Origin: Saccopteryx bilineata
Taxonomy: Eukaryota > Chordata > Mammalia > Chiroptera > Emballonuridae
Assembly (NCBI RefSeq): GCF_036850765.1
Contig: NC_089495.1
Span: forward strand, 65,262,410 to 65,326,409
Length of the DNA: 64,000 bases
Direction of reading: 5' to 3'
Each line of letters opens with the position of its first letter. The stretch's first letter is position 1. The notes under the pieces are model-generated. The model did not search any database and was not told the origin of the DNA. It was given only the letters and a program-made list of their open reading frames with translations. Below, in pieces: positions 57,341-64,000 of the stretch. A program made the translations under genes and the position numbers.

Positions 57341-59779
57341 ATTATGTCTCTATTTACATCATTAGTGTTTTCTAACACTTCCATTCCTATGGGAGCAGCT
57401 CCCAAAGACCATTGAAACTTCTAGATTATGACTTTTAACATTTCCTCCTCACAAAAAACGTAGACTACAATAATTATATGATAAAAATAAAAAATATTTT
57501 CCACTGCATGAGTATTAATGACAATTCCTACATGACAAAAATTATATAATTTAAAAAATGATTTATACTTTTCATATGCAGAAAATTAAAATGTATACAA
57601 TGTTAAAAATAAGATATATTTATCAAAAAGAATTTATTATAATTAATAGTTAGGCAGACAGAACACAGACTTCTTTGACTCTATCTAAAATGTTAACATA
57701 TATTGTAATAGGATAGTAATGTCTGTGACCCTTCTATGGAATCTTTGAGAAAATAACATATAAACATTAATCATAAAGTAGCATTATTAGTCTCCTGATA
57801 TTAACAAAAATCCTATTATATCCACAAAAGTAAGGTTTCAGATTTTATGAAAAGTTTTATTTATTATATTGTAGAATGTATATAACAACATGTTTTTTTT
57901 CAGAAACATAATCAAATATGCCCATTTTAGTTAATAAAACAATATTAAAAGAAAAATATTTTTAAAGTCCTAGTGGTACAGTTAAACAAATATATAACAT
58001 TATTACTCCAATCATATGTATTTAAGCATACTTCAAAACACTTTGGAAATGTTTAAATTTGTAGATTTTTATACAAATGGTTAAAGGAAAGTTAGAAAGA
58101 AAAACATTTGAATTCACAAGATGAGAAATAATTAATTTTAAAAAAAAATTGATGAAATAACTGCATGCTATTTAGGAGAAAGTAAAAAGTGTTCCCATCT
58201 TTGATATTAAAAAGAATATAAAAAAATTTTAAAAATTAATAAAATAGTTTTAGAATATTATACTATGATGTTTCTTCATGGTTCTATTAGGTTTAAACTA
58301 AATTAATAATCATAACTTCTCAAAAGTTTAATACCCCCCACCAAAAAGCTAAATAGTTGAATCCTGTAAATATGTATAGCTCAGAATTTGTGCAAAATAG
58401 TGACTAAAATAATGGTATTGCTTAATATTATTCAAGATAATTCTGTGTTTTTAAACTTTTACTTGTCATAGTTTATACCATTACGTTTCAATAGTTTCTT
58501 AAATAAAATTCATAAAAAAGGCTCAAAAAATTAAATAGCAGGTCTTTCTGATGAATGTTCCTTGATGATAACACCATGATTTAATTTGCTGTGGTATTAG
58601 TCATTTAACCGCTTTCACTGATTTTTTGGTTATTTGGCTGCAGTTAATAGAATTTACAGAAAGGCAAAAGAAGACAGCTGAGAGCAAAGAAAAAAGGAAA
58701 TACGAATTTAAAGTAGAAGGAATCAGAGATTACATCATGTTTAAATATAGGACATTATTCAGATGCCATAAATCCAGATTAGCTTTCCTTGCTTAAAGTA
58801 TTAGGCAAGGATAAGGATTAACACTTACAACATCTGAATAAAGTTGGCTCCTTTAGAATAGTATTTTGGTAGTTTGAAAATGCTATTTAAAACTCCCTAT
58901 AATAGAATCTAACTTTATTTATTGTAACTATATTAAATAATATTTTCTTTGTAAATAGAATTTATTTCTTCTTTTTAAATAAATGATTGCTTCCTTGGTA
59001 TGATAATAAATTTCTTTCTTGTTGCCTGTTAATATTCAATCAATGTATTTTCTACGTATTATTTAATTTTATTCAGCATATACAGTTGAAGATCTGCACT
59101 TTCTCCTTATTTAATAAAAATGGAAAATGTTATCAAACTGATTTATGAAGTAAAAAGTATGTCTAAAATACAGAGAAATTATAATTGCAATGTATGCATC
59201 CATTTTCATAGAAAAGATAAAGTCTAAATCTGTAATCTCTTGATCTTTACAACTATTTTAGCTTCTGTCAATCTTACTTAGGAATGTACACTGACCTGAT
59301 TTTAGCAGTTAATTTTCTTTAGTTCTAATGCTAAGGTAGATCACATAATGAAACTTGGCCTAGTTACATTTGGCATAGAAGAAAGTTGGTGGATATCAGT
59401 ATAAAACTACTGAATAATGCCATCATGAGTTTCCTTTGTGGGTATTCTCCATTTTCTTGTCATAAGATTTTTAAAATAAGAAGATAGAGAACTTAAAGAA
59501 AATGAAATTCTAGTACTGTTAATTAGGTAATATGAGATATCATTGCAAGTTTTATTCCATTTACAATTGAAAATAAAGATTATTCTATTTTATTGTTCTC
59601 TGGAAAAAGAAAAATCTTCAATATTTTTTCTCTCCTAGTCTCTGAAGTCAGTACATTAATTTCTTAGTATTGATAACTATATTATCCCAAAACTATTTTT
59701 AAAAAGTAATAATAATAATAGTAATAATAATAATAATGGGTCTAATTATTGAGGCAAAACAATTGTATTAAAAGCTAAA
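57341..59779. other. Unassigned AT-rich sequence
   Basis: No gene or element was recognised. An (AAT)n tract lies at about 59706-59738. Confidence 0.5.
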
Positions 59780-59960
59780 AATTTCAGTATGAACTGCTTG
59801 GGTTCAAATCCTCTTGACATTCTCTACTTTGAATAGTCTTGGGCAATATACTCATCCTGTCTATATAGTTATTTTGTAATCTATAAAAGTATATTAATGA
59901 AACAAAATTCATGAGACATTCAGATTCAATGAAATAATAGATATTAAGTATTATTACTGA
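59780..59960 (+). mobile_element. MIR SINE remnant
   Basis: ACTGCTTGGGTTCAAATCCT, GTCTTGGGCAATATACTCAT and TTGTAATCTATAAAAGTATA follow the 5' half of MIR (tRNA-derived head through core). Confidence 0.75.
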
Positions 59961-59989
59961 GCATTATAAAAGTATGCTTTGTTTTGAGT

Positions 59990-60170
59990 AAATTAATGTT
60001 AATTCTCAATCCTACTTATTTCTTTGAGGTAAGCAATACATATTGCCTCTCATAGATGAGATATCTGAAGTTCAGTGAAGTTAAGTAATTTGCCTAAGGA
60101 CACAGTCAGAAAGTTGAATCTAGAGATGTGGTTATGATGTAAACTCTGTAATGACATTTCTTCCTTTGAT
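59990..60170 (+). mobile_element. MIR SINE remnant
   Basis: CATAGATGAGATATCTGAAG, TTCAGTGAAGTTAAGTAATT and TGCCTAAGGACACAGTCAGA match the 3' half of MIR. Together with 59780-59960 this may be one long MIR or two copies. Confidence 0.8.
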
Positions 60171-61870
60171 TATCAGATCAAATGTGAAAACTTCTATTAT
60201 TTGTGTAAAAGACACAATTATTTGTCTGACATTAAGAATTCATATGACAAATCATTAAATAACTAAATATTTGGGAATTTTTAAAGTATGTAATCATGTT
60301 ATAGCGTTTAGAGAGAAATTTAAAGTGCCAGAGCAAAGAAAATAAAACCATGTAAAAAAGGCTAACATTAAGATATAAAATACTAGATCAAAATTATTAT
60401 ATTTTTCATTTATTAAAAAAATTTATTGGTTGTTATTTATTTAATAGGAGTGATATGGTAAGGTTTTAAAGAACTAAAAAAAAGTAAAAAAGGAAAAGAA
60501 GAAAAAACTACTCTGATCAAGTTTACTTATATTATTATATTAAAAGTATGTAACCAAATGAGTGACTATGACATTTATCACAGATGGTAAACAAAAAATA
60601 TATATACAGTATGTGTGATATATATATACAGTATGTGTGTATATATATATACTATTTATATATATATATGTTTGTATGTGTATATATACTATATATACAC
60701 ATGTATATAAATATATCGCATGTATATATATACACACATATATATATATACACACAAAGTTACTGCATTTAAAATAATTTTATTTCTATGAGTTTTAATT
60801 TTTTCTCTACAAAATGGGATGAGAAAACTAACCTTTACATAAATTTTTTAAAAATGATCACTTGCTATTTAAATAAAGTATTTTAGTTTTTCTCTTTCTT
60901 TTATGTTCTCCTACTTCGTAGAACATCCAATTCCCAGGATTCCATTTATTATAAAAAATAAAAGCAAGATATAATCTTACAAAGTCATTTTAAGATTTTA
61001 TAGTAAGATACTATATATATACAGCATATATATCATTAAGACATTCTTCTGCTTGTAGGCCATCGAATGATATAATTATATACATGTTATAACATATAGA
61101 GAATTACATAATTTTAATTTCATAGAACTGTAAAAGAACTGTGATATAAAATGTCGTGTTTTAGAGGCCATAAAAGAGATACTTAGGTAAAACTTTTGCC
61201 ACTAACAAAGTAAGTTATTTAAAATTTGGCTATCACAGCTTTCTTCTTTTGTAAATGTAAGGATTGGGTAAGTTTACTTTTAAAACCCTTCCTAATATTC
61301 TAAAGTTATTATACAATATACCTTTTAAAAATAATCAAATAAAAATTTTAATCTATTAGGACAAATTTCTCTCCCCAAATTGGATGTTAAACTACAAAAA
61401 AATGAAGGCAATTACAAATTTAAAGATTCAATGTTAAATTTAAGCCTTGAAAGACATTTTTTTTTTAGAATATAAGATATTGGAATAGAAACAGTGATTT
61501 GGTATAATAAAATTCTTATTTGAGTATCCATAGAATGTGCAAGAATTTATCTTTTTTTTCACTTTATTTTGCCACCTATGGAATTTTATTTAAAACCAAT
61601 ATGATCTTTATATTCAAATAAATCCTGCCATGCTGCTGAACAAAATGAATAATAAACCCAGTGAGGTATGACTAGCTATGTCTTAGTTAATCATGCTGGA
61701 AATTAATTGAAAATGAAGAATTTGCAATAAAACTACAACTTTAGAGTATTTCTTAGTGTTGATTTCTACTGGTAAGAAATGAGAACCATAAGATATCTAA
61801 TGTTCTATGCAAGCTGTGAACATAAGTATAGCTGGATAACTGGATTACGGCTTTCTTTAAAATAATTAGG
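60171..61870. other. Unassigned AT-rich sequence
   Basis: No gene was recognised. It contains the TA/TG repeat at 60593-60757. Confidence 0.5.
60593..60757. repeat. TA-rich higher-order simple repeat
   Basis: (TA)n blocks alternate with CAGTATGTGTG, GTTTGTATGTG and CACACA interruptions, giving an imperfect period of about 25-30 bases at the left. Open frames rich in Tyr and Ile here are composition artefacts. Confidence 0.88.
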
Positions 61871-61965
61871 GCCCTGGCCAGTTGGCTCAGGGGTAGAGTG
61901 TTGGCCCGGCTTGTGGATATCCCAGGTTTGAATCCCGGTCAGGGCGCATAAGAAAAGTGCACATG
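61871..61965 (+). mobile_element. Type A SINE, tRNA-like head only
   Basis: GCCCTGGCCAGTTGGCTCAG to the GGTCAGGGCGCATAAG end of the head is present, with A- and B-box motifs. The body is then lost after AAAAGTGCACATG. This is a 3' truncation, unusual for retrotransposition and more likely a later deletion. Confidence 0.88.
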
Positions 61966-63531
61966 ACAAATATATTAATTTTATTTGATAAGGAACATTT
62001 CAATTATAGATTAAATACAAACATAATAAAAAAGATGAAGGCATTAATACATGTACATCCATTACCATAATGCCCACAATTGTCCAACAATATTTTTTTA
62101 CATTAATGACATTCTCTTATAACTTACTATTTTATCTAGGCTTTCTCAAGAAGCATTTGTGAATGACATATATCTGACATTAATCTGTTTTTTATGTCTG
62201 TTTCTTGATTTTAACTTACTTGACACTCCTGAAGGCTTATATTATACTTTTGTATCAGCAATTTTTTTATTAGGATTTAATAAGCATTGATGTGTGCTTT
62301 CTGAAACTCAAGTGACTTTCAGAAAATGTCATGCCAGTGCGGTTTTTATATCATTTGTAAAATTTTTCTCTCTGAATGACTAAAAAATTTTCTTCTCTCT
62401 TTAATTCCAGTAATTTAGCTAGAAATGCCATTTTGTTGAACATTCTGCATCAAATCTATATTTATGACACTTATGGTTAATTTGATACAGGCCTCTCATA
62501 CCGCTTTCTGCCACCTTTCATCTCGTATTTTATCATCATCAGCAGCAGCAGCAGTGTCATGTACAGATACATATATAATCTTTAGATTCTTAACAAATTT
62601 CATTTCTAGGTAATGTTCTCATATTTTAACTTTGAAAATTATTGTTGTTCTATTGTTGTTTAACTTAGTTATACTAATTATTTTATACTCAATCTTATCT
62701 ACCTTAACATTTATTATCCTTTTCCTAATATTATTTAACATTTTAATATATATTATTACCTATTTTTGCATTAAGACTCCATAAAAACTTACTGAATACA
62801 ATAAAAGTATTGATTTTAGCTCATATTTCTAGGTAGTATGGTCTTATTCTGCTTCTGAAAATAGTGGGACATGGGACGTTTTTCCCATGATGATGGCAAG
62901 AAGCCCAGGAGGTTAAAGTGAAACCTAAGCTTAAAACTGCCTAAGAGTCAAGGAGTAAGAATAGTATCTCTGTCCCATTAGTGAAAGGAATTACAAACTT
63001 GAGAGTGATAAAAAAATCAGACCAATATGCACTCTGCCATGAAATATTTTTATGTTTATATCTGTAATTTCTATGCCTTTCTGATTTTAATTGAGTCATT
63101 GTTAGTAATGCTATTTTTCTGTACATTGGATTTTGTCATTTAATTGTTTTTACCTTCTTTGAGTTCTTATATTGATAAGATTATATCCTTAAATTGTTTT
63201 CCATCTTGAATTCTACATGGATAATTTCCTCCATTCTCTGCATTTTGTTAGGAGAGAAGAGTTTTGATCTAATGCTGTGTGCAAGAAGAGAATTGCTAAC
63301 ATTATCTATACTCAGATTATCTTTATTAGTATTCTTCCATTTTTTTAGATTCTATACTGCAGTCCCAAAGAGAAAATATCATATTCAATTTTTGAATCAG
63401 AAAAGTATTGAAATAATTTTACTTTTTATATATGTATTAATATTTTATTTACTTAAAATTGTGTTGTCATTAAAAACCTTACAATTTATGGTGATGCCTA
63501 AGGTCCTAAATATGCAGTCAAAAAATAAAGA
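61966..63531. other. Unassigned AT-rich sequence
   Basis: No gene was recognised. A short (CAT)(CAG)5 trinucleotide run lies at about 62533-62554. The open frame at 63194-63595 runs into a SINE and shows no family signature. Confidence 0.5.
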
Positions 63532-63835
63532 GCCTGATCAGGTAGTGGCTCAGTGGATAGAGTGTCGGACTGGGACTTGGAGGACCCGGGTTTGAGACCG
63601 TGAGATCGCCAGCTTGTGTGGGTTCACCAGGTTTGAGCAAGGCTCACCAGCTTGAGCCCAAGGTCGCTGGCTCGAGCAAGGGGTCACTCGGTCTGCTGTA
63701 ACACCCTAGTCAAGGCACATATGAGAAAGCAATAAATGGACAACTAAGGAACCACAACGAAGAATTGATGTTTCTCATCTCTCTCCCTTCCTGTCTGTCT
63801 GTCCTTATCTGTTCCTCTGACTCTCTCTGTCTCTG

Positions 63836-63866
<31 letters not shown>
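63532..63866 (+). mobile_element. tRNA-derived SINE, type B, with (CA)n tail
   Basis: The head GCCTGATCAGGTAGTGGCTC, then GGATAGAGTGTCGGACTGGG, the CACATATGAGAAAGCAATAAA segment and the CTGTCTGTCC/TCTCTCTGTC run are intact. The tail has become (CA)14 (about 63836-63863). Confidence 0.93.
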
Positions 63867-64000
63867 GAGAGAGAGATGAGATATATCTTGTGGAGAGACA
63901 CAGTTAAAACCCACCATTCTCCACATATTCATAGCTATAACCCACAAGAAGTAGACACTTTAAATCCTCACAGTTTGAGTTTTCAAAAATCTAAGTGTGT

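Noticed and set aside
60540..60772. Tyr/Ile-rich open frames on both strands
   Set aside because: They are translations of a TA/TG simple repeat.
61871..61965. Possible stand-alone tRNA or small Pol III gene
   Set aside because: The sequence is the type A SINE head continuing into the first body bases. Mutations in the arms and the absence of a T-run terminator argue for a truncated SINE.
63194..63595. 133-codon open frame with hydrophobic segments
   Set aside because: Its C-terminal end is translated from a type B SINE and the rest is AT-driven Leu/Ile/Phe-rich sequence without any family motif.
1..64000. CRISPR arrays, operons, bacterial-type terminators or phage genes
   Set aside because: All large-scale features are mammalian retroelements and DNA transposons. 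No spaced direct-repeat array and no dense coding was found.

Overview
The window is vertebrate, and almost certainly bat, intergenic or deep-intronic DNA. It is AT-rich and I found no host exon, tRNA, rRNA or other functional gene in it. About half is recognisable transposable elements and the rest is unassigned AT-rich sequence with microsatellites. The bat call rests on about two dozen tRNA-derived SINEs of the Ves/Rhin kind. Their head starts GCCCTGGCCGGTTGGCTCAG and ends CCAGGGC, followed by a GAGAAGCG...CTTCTCCACCCC body. Young-looking nonautonomous hAT elements, a mariner deletion derivative and a recently active L1 family are also present. The SINE body resembles what I remember from horseshoe and leaf-nosed bats more than from Myotis, so a yinpterochiropteran is my low-confidence guess.

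Layout. 1-447 is the 3' end of a young sense L1. 1290-7563 is a nearly complete antisense L1 between 11-bp target-site duplications (CTTGTGCTTTT). It has lost most of the ORF2 endonuclease domain and carries two hAT insertions. 7.6-37.2 kb is unassigned sequence with scattered SINEs (types A, B and C, as defined in the entries), MIR remnants, an 81-bp Tigger-like MITE and old L1 tails. 37.3-40.3 kb is an old sense L1 split by a young 2.4-kb L1, whose ORF2 fragment has one stop codon. 40392-40960 is an internally deleted mariner with intact ends, lying between (TA)n and (CA)n. 46.15-48.78 kb is a 5'-inverted (twin-primed) L1. 53.16-54.44 kb is an LINE2 3' end split by two SINEs. 54.8-57.3 kb is an ancient antisense L1 with two SINE insertions.

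How the parts work together. There is no operon or pathway here. The logic is parasitic: SINE duplications mostly begin with A-runs and carry A-rich tails, as expected of insertion by L1 machinery, while hAT and mariner elements moved by transposases supplied elsewhere. Nesting gives a relative order: LINE2/MIR, then old L1, then type A/B SINEs and hATs, with the 1-447 and 37607-40006 L1 copies among the youngest. I found no convincing undescribed biological system. The best unexplained signals are a 62-bp three-way-junction palindrome (41386-41447), a perfect 12-bp inverted repeat (24167-24198), a diverged two-copy 65-bp tandem repeat (28202-28331), and a CpG-bearing open patch (9487-9636).
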